Positions 43,666 to 52,176 of a DNA stretch of 58,744 nt are shown in pieces. The translations under genes were made by a program, and so were the position numbers. Source of the stretch: Neptuniibacter sp048548695 (GTDB taxonomy: Bacteria > Pseudomonadota > Gammaproteobacteria > Pseudomonadales > Balneatricaceae); NCBI RefSeq assembly GCF_048548695.1, contig NZ_JBLYIF010000015.1. One strand, given 5' to 3'. The number at the start of each line of letters is the position of its first letter. The stretch's first letter is position 1. The notes under the pieces were generated by a model. The model ran no database searches. It saw nothing but the letters and a program-made list of their open reading frames with translations, and had not been told where the DNA came from.

Positions 43666-44057
43666 ACATTCACCTCAGTCATCACACCTTCAGCGACGGC
43701 AAAAGCCAATATATAAGCCCGCTCATCTGAATAACTCAGATGCACCTGCTGAATGCCCAGTGTTTTTGCCCACTGTTTAGCACCACCGCTAAGCTCCACC
43801 ACCGGACGGCCATGTTGATCCTTGTTAATCTCAATATGCTGCCAGCTGACACCCCTGCCAATCCCACTGCCCAACGCCTTAGCAATGGCTTCCTTGGCAG
43901 CAAAACGCTTTGCCAGATAACGCGGTGCATCCTTCGCCTGAGCAAATGCTATCTGCTCGGTACCGGTCAATATCCGCGCGGATAATTTAGGCGTTCGACG
44001 CAGGGCCTGCTGCATACGCTCCAGCTCAAGCAGGTCGGTACCAAGCCCCAGAATCAT
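43662..44057 (-). CDS. acpS: Holo-[acyl-carrier-protein] synthase
   Basis: A 131-residue phosphopantetheinyl transferase activating ACP. It begins MILGLGTDLLELERM (metal Asp) and contains LAKRFAAKEAIAKALGSG, the second signature. Length is typical (126 in E. coli). It overlaps pdxJ by 4 bp (ATGA) and is overlapped by the SDR gene, so it is in the lepA-acpS supercluster. Confidence 0.97.
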   Translation of the reverse strand: MILGLGTDLLELERMQQALRRTPKLSARILTGTEQIAFAQAKDAPRYLAKRFAAKEAIAKALGSGIGRGVSWQHIEINKDQHGRPVVELSGGAKQWAKTLGIQQVHLSYSDERAYILAFAVAEGVMTEVNV

Positions 44058-44827
44058 CGCTGCAGGGCATCCCTGGCCGTCTGCACCCGCTGCTGCGTCT
44101 GCAGCAACAGTTGCTTCATTTCACGAATAGCCGGCTGCAACCCAGTAAATACGGCACGAGCAATAATGCCATGACCTATATTCAGTTCATTGATCTGAGG
44201 AATCTCGGCGATTTGTTCCACATTGTGGTAATGCAAACCATGCCCTGCATTCACCACCAACCCCACCTGCCAGGCATGCGCTGCAGCCTCCTGAATCCGC
44301 TGCAGTTCAACCTGCTGCTGAGCAGGATCGGCAGCCTCGGCAAAGGCACCAGTATGCAACTCAATTACTGGCGCACCACAACGCACCGCCGCATCAATCT
44401 GTGCAATATCCGGGTCAATAAACAAAGACACTTCAATGCCTGCGCCAGCAAGACGCTGGCAAGCATCGGCCACTCGGCTCTCTTGGCCAATAATATCCAG
44501 TCCGCCTTCTGTGGTTAGCTCTTCTCGCTTTTCCGGTACTAAGCAGCAATGAGCAGGCTTCACATCGACAGCAATCTGCAGCATCTCTTCAGTGACCGCC
44601 ATCTCAAAATTCATTCGGGTCTGCAAAGTCTGACTGAGCAGGTAGATATCCCGGTCCTGAATATGACGACGGTCCTCCCTCAGGTGAACAGTAATGCCGT
44701 CCGCACCGGCTTCTTCCGCCAAGGCTGCGGCCTGAACCGGGTCAGGATAGCGCGTTCCCCGCGCCTGACGTAAGGTTGCCACATGATCAATGTTGACACC
44801 CAACAGCAGTCTATTCGGTTCTAACAA
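44054..44827 (-). CDS. pdxJ: Pyridoxine 5'-phosphate synthase
   Basis: A 257-residue TIM-barrel enzyme forming PNP from deoxyxylulose 5-phosphate and 3-amino-2-oxopropyl phosphate. It has LLLGVNIDHVATLRQARGT, DPVQAAALAEEAGADGITVHLREDRRHI, HCCLVPEKREELTTEGGLD and LNIGHGIIARAVF. The TTG at 44827 is chosen as start because AAGGAG lies 6 nt upstream; the in-frame ATG at 44896 would overlap recO by 59 bp and add 23 atypical residues. It follows recO by 10 bp and overlaps acpS by 4 bp. Confidence 0.95.
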   Translation of the reverse strand: MLEPNRLLLGVNIDHVATLRQARGTRYPDPVQAAALAEEAGADGITVHLREDRRHIQDRDIYLLSQTLQTRMNFEMAVTEEMLQIAVDVKPAHCCLVPEKREELTTEGGLDIIGQESRVADACQRLAGAGIEVSLFIDPDIAQIDAAVRCGAPVIELHTGAFAEAADPAQQQVELQRIQEAAAHAWQVGLVVNAGHGLHYHNVEQIAEIPQINELNIGHGIIARAVFTGLQPAIREMKQLLLQTQQRVQTARDALQR

Positions 44828-44837
44828 AACACGCTCC

Positions 44838-45530
44838 TTACATTTTTTGAAATAATCCGCGACTGCGCAGTGGCGCACCGCCCAGTTGATGATCAATGGC
44901 CAATCTCATCAACCGTTTTGCCGCCCGCCGGACTTGTGGGTCAGAGTAGTCATCATTGGCTATTTGTTGTAACTGGCCACCCCAAAAACAGCAAGGCCGT
45001 TCCAACTCGGTTGGCGCGATGGTAACAACTAAACCCTGGCCCGGCTGGAATAGATAAAGCTGCTCTCGCTGCAACTGAGTCAAATCAGGCAAACAGCCCA
45101 GTTCATTCAGCAAACGGTGTTCAAAGGTGCGCAAACCACCTTCAATATCCACAGCTGACAATAGTTCGTTGAGAACATACTGATAATAGACATAAAGCCT
45201 GGGGTGGGCATCAAACGGTAGCAGCAAACGTTGCAGCAACTCGTTGACATAGAGTCCACAAAGCAGTGAGTTACCGTTGAGCAGTAGCGTTACACCTACG
45301 GCTTCAGCCTGCTGCAGAGTTTTCAATTCCTGGCGGCCCCGCCAACTAATTTGCACAGGGACAAAGGGCTGCAAGATACTACGAAAACGAGAACCTGGTC
45401 GGCGTGCGCCCTGTACTACGGCAGACACACGTCCTTGCTCAAGGGTGAAAAAATCGACCAGCAGGCTGGTATCCCTATAAGGGCGACTGTGCAGCACATA
45501 TGCGGCTTGCTGCTCAATCCGTGCCACCAT
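44838..45530 (-). CDS. recO: DNA repair protein RecO
   Basis: A 230-residue recombination mediator working with RecR and RecF. It has an N-terminal OB fold (AAYVLHSRPYRDTSLLVDFFTLEQGRV) and a helical C-terminal domain (LYVNELLQRLLLPFDAHPRL, FEHRLLNELGCLPDL). Length is close to E. coli (242). Start and era stop share bases (TGATG). Part of rnc-era-recO-pdxJ-acpS. Confidence 0.96.
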   Translation of the reverse strand: MVARIEQQAAYVLHSRPYRDTSLLVDFFTLEQGRVSAVVQGARRPGSRFRSILQPFVPVQISWRGRQELKTLQQAEAVGVTLLLNGNSLLCGLYVNELLQRLLLPFDAHPRLYVYYQYVLNELLSAVDIEGGLRTFEHRLLNELGCLPDLTQLQREQLYLFQPGQGLVVTIAPTELERPCCFWGGQLQQIANDDYSDPQVRRAAKRLMRLAIDHQLGGAPLRSRGLFQKM

Positions 45531-46465
45531 CAGCTATCGCTGTACCCCAAGCTACGCAGGGCACGTTCATCATCCGCCCAGCCACGGCGTACTTTCACCC
45601 ATAGGTTAAGCATTACCTTGCTTTCGAACATTCGCTCCATATCAAGCCTGGCATCACGACCAACGGTTTTAATGCGGCTACCCTTATCACCAATAACAAT
45701 ACGCTTCTGGCCGTCACGCTCCACTAATATCAGAGCACTGATATGCAGTACGCCATTGTCAGCCAGCTTGTACTCTTCTATTTCAACGGTCGTACCATAG
45801 GGGACTTCATCACCCAAGTTACGCATCAGCTTTTCACGCACCATTTCCGCGGCAAGAAAACGTGCACTTTTATCGGTTAACTGATCTTCCGGAAAATGGT
45901 GAAAACCCTTGGGCATATGTGCCTTGATAAGGTTTTCCAGCTGTTCGATATTGTGGCCCTGCTTGGCAGAAAGAGGCACCATTTCGGTGAATTTCATCCG
46001 CGAAGCATGCTCTTCCATAATGGGCAGCAACGCCGCTTTATCCTTTAACTGATCAACTTTATTTACCGCTAAAATCACTGGACAACGCGCATGCTTGAGC
46101 TTATCCAGTACCAGTTGATCTTCCTCAGTCCAGGCAGTTCTATCCACCAGAAAAACCACAAGATCAACATCCCGTAATGCATCAGAGGCGGCCTTGTTCA
46201 TATAGCGGTTCAGGGCTTTTTTGCCATCGTCTTTATGCAAGCCTGGGGTATCAACATAAATGACCTGAAGATCATCATCAGTTTTAATACCCATAATCTG
46301 ATGACGCGTGGTTTGAGGCTTACGCGAAGTAATACTCAGCTTCTGGCCAAGAATATAGTTCATAAGGGTGGACTTACCGACATTTGGACGGCCGACAATC
46401 GCCACAAAGCCGCAACGCTGGTCCGGGTTCTGGGGCTCCAACAGGTGCTTTAAATCATCAGACAT
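45530..46465 (-). CDS. era: GTPase Era
   Basis: A 311-residue GTPase chaperoning 16S rRNA 3' end maturation. It has G1 GRPNVGKS, G3 DTPGLH, G4 NKVDQL and a C-terminal KH domain (KRIVIGDKGSRIKTVG). The frame opens at 46558, but ATG 46465 (MSDDLKHLLEP) gives the normal family length. It overlaps rnc by 8 bp and recO by 1 bp. Confidence 0.97.
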   Translation of the reverse strand: MSDDLKHLLEPQNPDQRCGFVAIVGRPNVGKSTLMNYILGQKLSITSRKPQTTRHQIMGIKTDDDLQVIYVDTPGLHKDDGKKALNRYMNKAASDALRDVDLVVFLVDRTAWTEEDQLVLDKLKHARCPVILAVNKVDQLKDKAALLPIMEEHASRMKFTEMVPLSAKQGHNIEQLENLIKAHMPKGFHHFPEDQLTDKSARFLAAEMVREKLMRNLGDEVPYGTTVEIEEYKLADNGVLHISALILVERDGQKRIVIGDKGSRIKTVGRDARLDMERMFESKVMLNLWVKVRRGWADDERALRSLGYSDS

Positions 46466-47147
46466 CAGGTTTCTCCACCTCGAGTACTTGTAGTGCCATA
46501 CGAGCAGCTTCTTGCTCAGCCTTGCGCCGACTGCTTCCCTCGCCTCGTGCGGGCTCACTTAACCCTGAAATTCGGCAGGCAATAAAAAAGGTTTGGTCAT
46601 GGGGGTCGCCAAATACCTTTTCCAGCTCATATTCCGGTAACGCCAGACGCCTCGACTGTAAAAATTCCTGCAGCCGGGTTTTAGGGTCTTTCAGCGTAAC
46701 CTTGGGATCAAGCTTCTCCAGGCGACCACCCAATTGCGCCAGAACAAACTGACGGGCAGTCTCCAGGTCACTATCCAGATAAATAGCACCAATCACTGCT
46801 TCTACAGCATCAGCAAGAATAGAGTCGCGACGGAAGCCTCCGCTTTTCAGCTCACCACTGCCAAGCCGCAGGTAATCACCCAACTCAAGTTCACGTGCGA
46901 CTTCTGACAGGGTAACCCCTTTGACCAGCTTAGCCCGCAGACGACTAAGCTCGCCCTCGCGGGCAGCAGGAAATCGCTGAAACAAGGCTTCAGCAATTAC
47001 AAAATTGAGAATAGAGTCACCCAGAAACTCAAGCCGCTCATTATTGTGTTTGCCACAACTACGGTGGCTGAGCGCTAATTCACACAGTGACTCATCCTTG
47101 AAGGTATAACCGATCCGGCGGATCAATGAGGCAACAGGTTTTATCAA
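46458..47147 (-). CDS. rnc: Ribonuclease III
   Basis: A 229-residue dsRNA endonuclease for rRNA and mRNA processing. It has the catalytic signature NNERLEFLGDSILNFVIAEAL, DAVEAVIGAIYLD and a C-terminal dsRNA-binding domain (DPKTRLQEFLQSRRLALPEY ... ARGEGSSRRKAEQEAARMAL). Length is typical (226). Its start overlaps the DUF4845 gene by 4 bp. Confidence 0.98.
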   Translation of the reverse strand: MIKPVASLIRRIGYTFKDESLCELALSHRSCGKHNNERLEFLGDSILNFVIAEALFQRFPAAREGELSRLRAKLVKGVTLSEVARELELGDYLRLGSGELKSGGFRRDSILADAVEAVIGAIYLDSDLETARQFVLAQLGGRLEKLDPKVTLKDPKTRLQEFLQSRRLALPEYELEKVFGDPHDQTFFIACRISGLSEPARGEGSSRRKAEQEAARMALQVLEVEKPDV

Positions 47148-47536
47148 GGCAGTTTAGCTTGTAATGATTCGTCAAATTTAACCAAGGCATCCACGTTGTA
47201 ATAAATGGGTACCTGATCCTGATACTTCACTTTAAAAAAGATAAAACCTTTATCCCGGCTAATCGTCAGCCAATCTTCTTTATCTTTGCCGCGAAACTTA
47301 TAGATCGAGTTAATGGTTAGTCGTCTGTTGATGGTGGTGCGTATCGAACGATTACTCTGCACGACCATATCCTTGTTCAGCAGCACCTCATTTAGGATAC
47401 CGACAATCACTTTATGGTCTGTATATGAGGGGTATAGTTTCATGCCTACACTGAATATGCCTGCTCCCAGGCCAATCATCAGAATAATAAGCAGGATGGA
47501 AGCTCCAGACTGATATCTTGGGTTCTTTGCGTTCAT
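47144..47536 (-). CDS. DUF4845-domain membrane protein
   Basis: A 130-residue protein with one N-terminal membrane helix (ASILLIILMIGLGAGIFSVG, residues ~12-31) and a periplasmic domain. The DUF4845 family is regularly found between lepB and rnc in gammaproteobacteria; its function is unknown, though the position suggests a role with signal peptidase or membrane protein processing. ATG 47536 has AGGA 7 nt upstream; an ATG at 47551 overlaps the lepB stop but has no ribosome site. Confidence 0.88.
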   Translation of the reverse strand: MNAKNPRYQSGASILLIILMIGLGAGIFSVGMKLYPSYTDHKVIVGILNEVLLNKDMVVQSNRSIRTTINRRLTINSIYKFRGKDKEDWLTISRDKGFIFFKVKYQDQVPIYYNVDALVKFDESLQAKLP

Positions 47537-47547
47537 CTCAGAATCCT

Positions 47548-48360
47548 TCATTGAATCAAGCGTGTATCACTGAACTGTGGGATACTGAAAAACGTTGGCC
47601 AGTGCATCCAAACTGCAAATGCTTTTCCGACCAGCAATTCATCAGGCACAAATCCCCAGTACCGACTGTCATTACTATTATCGCGATTATCACCGACCAT
47701 AAAATAATGCCCGGCAGGTACAACCCATTCGTTATTCAAGGAAGGTCGCGCCAGGTCATTGAAGATCTGATGATCGATCCCACCCAGGCTTTCTTCCAAC
47801 AACAACCGTTGCGGACGACTTGGTGGCAACTGGGCCAGTAAGGTTTTGTCCTGAGCAACGCCATTAATATACAACGTTTTATTGCTATATCGAACTACAT
47901 CACCCGGCAAGCCAACAACCCTTTTAATATAATTTACCGCAGGCTGCTTGGGATATTTAAACACCACCACATCACCCCTCTCAGGGGTATTGATGTCAAC
48001 AAACTTGCTATTTAAAACGGGCAGCCGTAACCCATAATAAAATTTATTGACCAGAATAAAGTCACCTATTTTTAAAGTAGGCAACATCGAGCCAGACGGT
48101 ATTTGAAAGGGCTCTACCAAAAACGAACGCAGTATTAAAACCAGCAACAGCACTGGAAATACCGACCGCCCGGTATCTACCCAACCAGCCTCACGACTCA
48201 GTTCAGCCACTGCATTAGCCGGCAGTGAACCACCAGCCTGAGCCTGTGCCGCTTTTAGCCTGGCATTACGTTTTGGTGCCAGAAACAACCTGTCATACAG
48301 CCAAATCAAGCTAGATAGAAATGTCAGCGCAACCAGTATCAGTGCAAAATCAAAATCCAT
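47548..48360 (-). CDS. lepB: Signal peptidase I
   Basis: A 270-residue inner-membrane serine protease removing signal peptides. It has two N-terminal hydrophobic segments (residues ~4-25 and ~67-82), box B IPSGSMLPTLKIGD with nucleophile Ser91, box D YIKRVVGLPGD with the general base Lys146, and box E GDNRDNSNDSRYWG. Located between lepA (17 bp) and the DUF4845 gene. Confidence 0.97.
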   Translation of the reverse strand: MDFDFALILVALTFLSSLIWLYDRLFLAPKRNARLKAAQAQAGGSLPANAVAELSREAGWVDTGRSVFPVLLLVLILRSFLVEPFQIPSGSMLPTLKIGDFILVNKFYYGLRLPVLNSKFVDINTPERGDVVVFKYPKQPAVNYIKRVVGLPGDVVRYSNKTLYINGVAQDKTLLAQLPPSRPQRLLLEESLGGIDHQIFNDLARPSLNNEWVVPAGHYFMVGDNRDNSNDSRYWGFVPDELLVGKAFAVWMHWPTFFSIPQFSDTRLIQ

Positions 48361-48377
48361 TGCAATAGTTTTCCCTA

Positions 48378-50192
48378 TTAACTGTCGACTTTCAGCACGG
48401 CAAGAAAGGCATCCTGAGGTATTTCCACGCTACCAACCTGCTTCATGCGTTTCTTACCCTCTTTCTGCTTCTGCAGCAGCTTTTTCTTACGGCTGACATC
48501 ACCACCGTAACACTTGGCAAGTACATTTTTACGCAACGCTTTAACCGTTGTACGGGCAATAACTTTACCACCCAGAGCTGCCTGGATAGCGACATCAAAC
48601 ATCTGCCGCGGAATAACCTCTTTCATTTTTTCACACAACAGCCTACCACGGTATTGCGCATTATCCCGATGCAGTATTACCGCCAATGCATCTACTTTAT
48701 CGCCGTTGATGAGGATATCCATCCGCACCAGTTTGGCCGGCTGAAAATGGGTAAAGTTATATTCCAGCGATGCATATCCCCGGCTGACCGATTTCAACCG
48801 GTCAAAGAAATCCAGCACCACTTCTGCCATTGGCAGCTCGTAGGTAACCTGCACCTGTTTACCAACATAAAGCATCTGCTTTTGTACACCACGTTTTTCT
48901 ACACACAAACCAATAACCTGACCCAGATAGTCCTGTGGCACCAGAATATTTGCTTGTACGATAGGTTCACGCATTTCATTAATGCCCGCCGGATCCGGCA
49001 GTTTCGAAGGACTATCGATCTGCACCACATCTCCGTTATTGAGCTCAAGCTCATAAACTACGGTAGGCGCTGTGGTAATCAGGTCAAGGTTATATTCTCG
49101 TTCCAGCCGCTCCTGAATGATCTCCATATGCAGCATACCCAAAAAGCCACAGCGGAAACCAAAACCCAGAGCGTCAGAGGTTTCGGGTTCAAAGTAAAGC
49201 GAGGCGTCATTCAGCGTCAGTTTTTCCAACGCTTCACGGAAATCCTGATAATCATCGGCACTGGTTGGAAATAAACCGGAATAAACTTGAGGTTGGACCT
49301 TCTGGAAGCCGGGCAAGCTATCGACATCCGGTGTTTTCTGATGGGTTAACGTATCCCCCACCGGAGCACCATGAATATCTTTGATACCGGCGACCACAAA
49401 CCCAACTTCACCCGCTCTCAGTTCAGGGCACTCTGTACGCTTTGGCGAAAAAATCCCCAGTGATTCAACCTGATGATTCAGTCCTGTGGATTTGACGATA
49501 ATTCGGTCTTTTTTACGCAAAGTGCCCTGTTTAACACGGACCAGGGACACGACCCCCAAATAGGGGTCAAACCACGAGTCGATAATCAGCGCCTGCAAAG
49601 GTGCAGAGATATCACCAACCGGGGCAGGGATGGAGAGAATCAGTTGCTCCAATACCTCTTCCACACCCATGCCGCTTTTAGCTGAACAAGGCACGGCATG
49701 ACTGGCATCAATACCGATAACCTCTTCTATTTCCACCCTGACTCGTTCCGGATCTGCCTGCGGCAAGTCCATCTTGTTGAGAATAGGCACAACTTCCAGC
49801 CCCTGTTCAATGGCTGTGTAACAGTTAGCCACTGACTGAGCTTCCACCCCCTGGGCAGCATCTACGATTAACAAAGCACCCTCACAAGCCGCCAAGGAGC
49901 GCGATACCTCATAAGAGAAATCAACGTGGCCGGGGGTATCGATGAAATTAAGCTGGTAGGTCTGTCCATCCTTAGCGGTATAGTTCAGGGTCACGCTCTG
50001 GGCTTTAATGGTGATCCCGCGCTCCCGCTCCAAATCCATGGAGTCCAGCACCTGTGCTGCCATTTCCCGCTCACTAAGACCGCCACACATCTGTATAAAC
50101 CGATCAGCCAATGTGGACTTGCCATGGTCGATATGTGCAATGATGGAAAAATTACGAATATGTTCGAGGTTACTCACGTGCTGTATTTCCAA
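48378..50192 (-). CDS. lepA: Elongation factor 4 (LepA)
   Basis: A 604-residue translational GTPase acting on stalled or initiating ribosomes. It has FSIIAHIDHGKSTLADR (G1), LDSMDLERERGITIKA (G2), DTPGHVDFSYEV (G3), NKMDLPQADP (G4) and the LepA-specific C-terminal domain (CYGGDVSRKKKLLQKQKEGKKRMK). Length equals other LepA proteins (about 600). Begins the lepA-lepB run and is separated from mucD by a terminator. Confidence 0.98.
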   Translation of the reverse strand: MEIQHVSNLEHIRNFSIIAHIDHGKSTLADRFIQMCGGLSEREMAAQVLDSMDLERERGITIKAQSVTLNYTAKDGQTYQLNFIDTPGHVDFSYEVSRSLAACEGALLIVDAAQGVEAQSVANCYTAIEQGLEVVPILNKMDLPQADPERVRVEIEEVIGIDASHAVPCSAKSGMGVEEVLEQLILSIPAPVGDISAPLQALIIDSWFDPYLGVVSLVRVKQGTLRKKDRIIVKSTGLNHQVESLGIFSPKRTECPELRAGEVGFVVAGIKDIHGAPVGDTLTHQKTPDVDSLPGFQKVQPQVYSGLFPTSADDYQDFREALEKLTLNDASLYFEPETSDALGFGFRCGFLGMLHMEIIQERLEREYNLDLITTAPTVVYELELNNGDVVQIDSPSKLPDPAGINEMREPIVQANILVPQDYLGQVIGLCVEKRGVQKQMLYVGKQVQVTYELPMAEVVLDFFDRLKSVSRGYASLEYNFTHFQPAKLVRMDILINGDKVDALAVILHRDNAQYRGRLLCEKMKEVIPRQMFDVAIQAALGGKVIARTTVKALRKNVLAKCYGGDVSRKKKLLQKQKEGKKRMKQVGSVEIPQDAFLAVLKVDS

Positions 50193-50261
50193 ATACCTGA
50201 AGCGGAATTAAAGGCGGCAAGTGTACCGTAATTCAGAGAAACCGGCTATCAGATCACCATA

Positions 50262-50284
50262 GAAAAGGGGGCCTAAGCCCCCTC
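50262..50284 (-). terminator. Rho-independent terminator of the sigma-E operon (after mucD)
   Basis: On the minus strand AGGGGGC-TTAG-GCCCCCT followed by TTTC, 22 bp downstream of the mucD stop. It separates the rpoE-mucD unit from lepA. Confidence 0.82.
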
Positions 50285-50305
50285 ACCTAATCATATGACT
50301 CTGGT

Positions 50306-51703
50306 TTAATCACCTAATTTGAGGGGGATAAACATTGGACTGCCACGACGAACAATCCGCAACGGCACTGCCCGATCCTCCGGCAAGTCAGCAACCACTC
50401 GGTTGAACTCGTTTACAGACGCCACCGACTGTCCATTAAGCATGGTAATGACGTCGCCCACCATCAATCCAGCTTGCGCCGCAGCACCTGGCATCACCTG
50501 CCGCACGACCACACCCTCACTCACTTGCCATTTAGCGCGGCGCTCTTGATCCAACTCAGCCACGTCGATATTGAGACGGTTCTGATCTGTCTGTGGCACC
50601 TGCTGCGTGGCCTGAGCAAGCTGCTGCTGATCAGGTAAAGTACCAATTGCCACTTGCAACGACTGCTGTTTACCGGCGCGAACAATCCCCATGCGAGCCT
50701 TCATTCCAGGTTTTATACGCCCAACAAAGTGCGGCAGATCTGCAGAGTGAACCACTTCGCGACCATCAAAAGACTGGATGATATCCCCCTCTTGCAAGCC
50801 CGCCTTCTCCGCAGGGCTGTCAGGCAGGACTTTCGCAACCAGGGCACCGGAAGGCTTCTCTAAACCAAAGGACTCAGCCAGGTCTCGATTCACCTCTTGA
50901 ATAATCACACCCAGCCAACCACGGGTCACAAAGCCTTTCGCTTTGATCTGATTAGCCACTTCGACAGCAACATCAATCGGAATTGCAAAGGAAAGCCCCA
51001 TAAAACCGCCGGAACGGGTATATATTTGCGAGTTAATCCCCACAACCTCACCGGCAAGATTAAATAGAGGCCCACCAGAATTACCCGGATTAATCGCCAC
51101 ATCGGTCTGAATAAATGGCACATAGGTTTCTCTGGCCAGTGCTCGCTGTTTAGCACTGACAATGCCGGCAGTCACACTATGGTCAAACCCGAAAGGTGAA
51201 CCAATTGCCAATACCCATTCACCCACTTCCAACTCAGCCGAGCTGCCAAGTTTCACCACGGGCAGATCAGCGGCATCAATTTTCAGTAGCGCAATATCGG
51301 AGCGCTCATCGCTACCAACCACTTCTGCTTCAAGCTCACGGCGATCAGACAAGCGGACAATGACTTTTTCTGCATCTGCCACCACATGATGATTGGTTAA
51401 AAGATATCCATCAGACGATATGATAAACCCAGAACCAAGTGATTCCGGAGCTTTATGCTGGGGCGGTTGACCACCCTCGGGGAATTTAAAGAAGTGCTTA
51501 AAAATATCCGGAAGCTCTTCACCATTGGGCCCCCTGAAGATCCTATTCTGCTGACCTTCACTTTCCTTTTGTATCGTACTGATGTTAACAACAGCCGGCG
51601 ATGCCTGTTTGACCAACCCCTTAAAGTCAGGCAGTTCCACCGCTCCAACCGGCAGGACAACTAGCAGGCTAAGAATACAAATAAAGGAATAGATTCGCTT
51701 CAT
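50306..51703 (-). CDS. mucD: Periplasmic serine protease MucD (DegP/HtrA family, Do type)
   Basis: A 465-residue HtrA protease with a signal peptide (MKRIYSFICILSLLVVLPVGAVE). The trypsin-like domain carries the triad His106 (TNHHVVADA), Asp136 (SDIALLKID) and Ser209 (NPGNSGGPLF). Two PDZ domains follow (about 265-345 and 375-460). It degrades misfolded envelope proteins and limits sigma-E activity. Start: ATG 51703; an in-frame GTG at 51715 is possible, and neither has an ideal ribosome site. It overlaps or abuts the rseC stop and is last in the sigma-E operon. Confidence 0.94.
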   Translation of the reverse strand: MKRIYSFICILSLLVVLPVGAVELPDFKGLVKQASPAVVNISTIQKESEGQQNRIFRGPNGEELPDIFKHFFKFPEGGQPPQHKAPESLGSGFIISSDGYLLTNHHVVADAEKVIVRLSDRRELEAEVVGSDERSDIALLKIDAADLPVVKLGSSAELEVGEWVLAIGSPFGFDHSVTAGIVSAKQRALARETYVPFIQTDVAINPGNSGGPLFNLAGEVVGINSQIYTRSGGFMGLSFAIPIDVAVEVANQIKAKGFVTRGWLGVIIQEVNRDLAESFGLEKPSGALVAKVLPDSPAEKAGLQEGDIIQSFDGREVVHSADLPHFVGRIKPGMKARMGIVRAGKQQSLQVAIGTLPDQQQLAQATQQVPQTDQNRLNIDVAELDQERRAKWQVSEGVVVRQVMPGAAAQAGLMVGDVITMLNGQSVASVNEFNRVVADLPEDRAVPLRIVRRGSPMFIPLKLGD

Positions 51704-51707
51704 GGAG

Positions 51708-52169
51708 CTATACACCTAAGTTACTGGTTTCTTGCAAAACAATGCGGGTCAATACAGGCTGAAATTGGGTCGAGCGGAAAAACAACTGACTGGCAAACCG
51801 CACCGCAAGAAAGCCAAACGCCAGCCCAGTCAAGGCAATTAGAATAGTTACAGGCTCTGGCAGGGCAAACAGGTGAGCTGCCACCGCGCTCAAAATCAGT
51901 AACAGCAAAGGCAGCAGGTATGTGGTTAATGTCGCCTTTAACAAAGCGCCCTCTTCCACCCCGACCATTACACTATCATCAACGTGCACTGTGATATCGG
52001 CTGGATTTAGCACCTTGAACACAAACGCTTTTTGTCCGGATGCCTGAACCAAAAGCTTCTGGCCACAACCATGCTTAGCCGCACAAGCAGCACAAGTACT
52101 CGTTTTGGTGGTTTCAACCCAGATACCTGCTGCACCCACTTCAACAACCCGGCCATGTTCCTCAATCAT
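51708..52169 (-). CDS. rseC: SoxR-reducing/positive sigma-E regulator RseC (MucC)
   Basis: A 153-residue inner-membrane protein. The N-terminal cytoplasmic part has the cysteine cluster STCAACAAKHGCGQ. Two membrane helices, about 80-100 and 105-125, follow (LLPLLLLILSAVAAHLFAL and ILIALTGLAFGFLAV). The RseC/MucC family modulates sigma-E and, as RsxC-associated protein, SoxR reduction. Third gene of the sigma-E operon, 7 bp after the anti-sigma gene. Confidence 0.92.
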   Translation of the reverse strand: MIEEHGRVVEVGAAGIWVETTKTSTCAACAAKHGCGQKLLVQASGQKAFVFKVLNPADITVHVDDSVMVGVEEGALLKATLTTYLLPLLLLILSAVAAHLFALPEPVTILIALTGLAFGFLAVRFASQLFFRSTQFQPVLTRIVLQETSNLGV

Positions 52170-52176
52170 TGATCTA

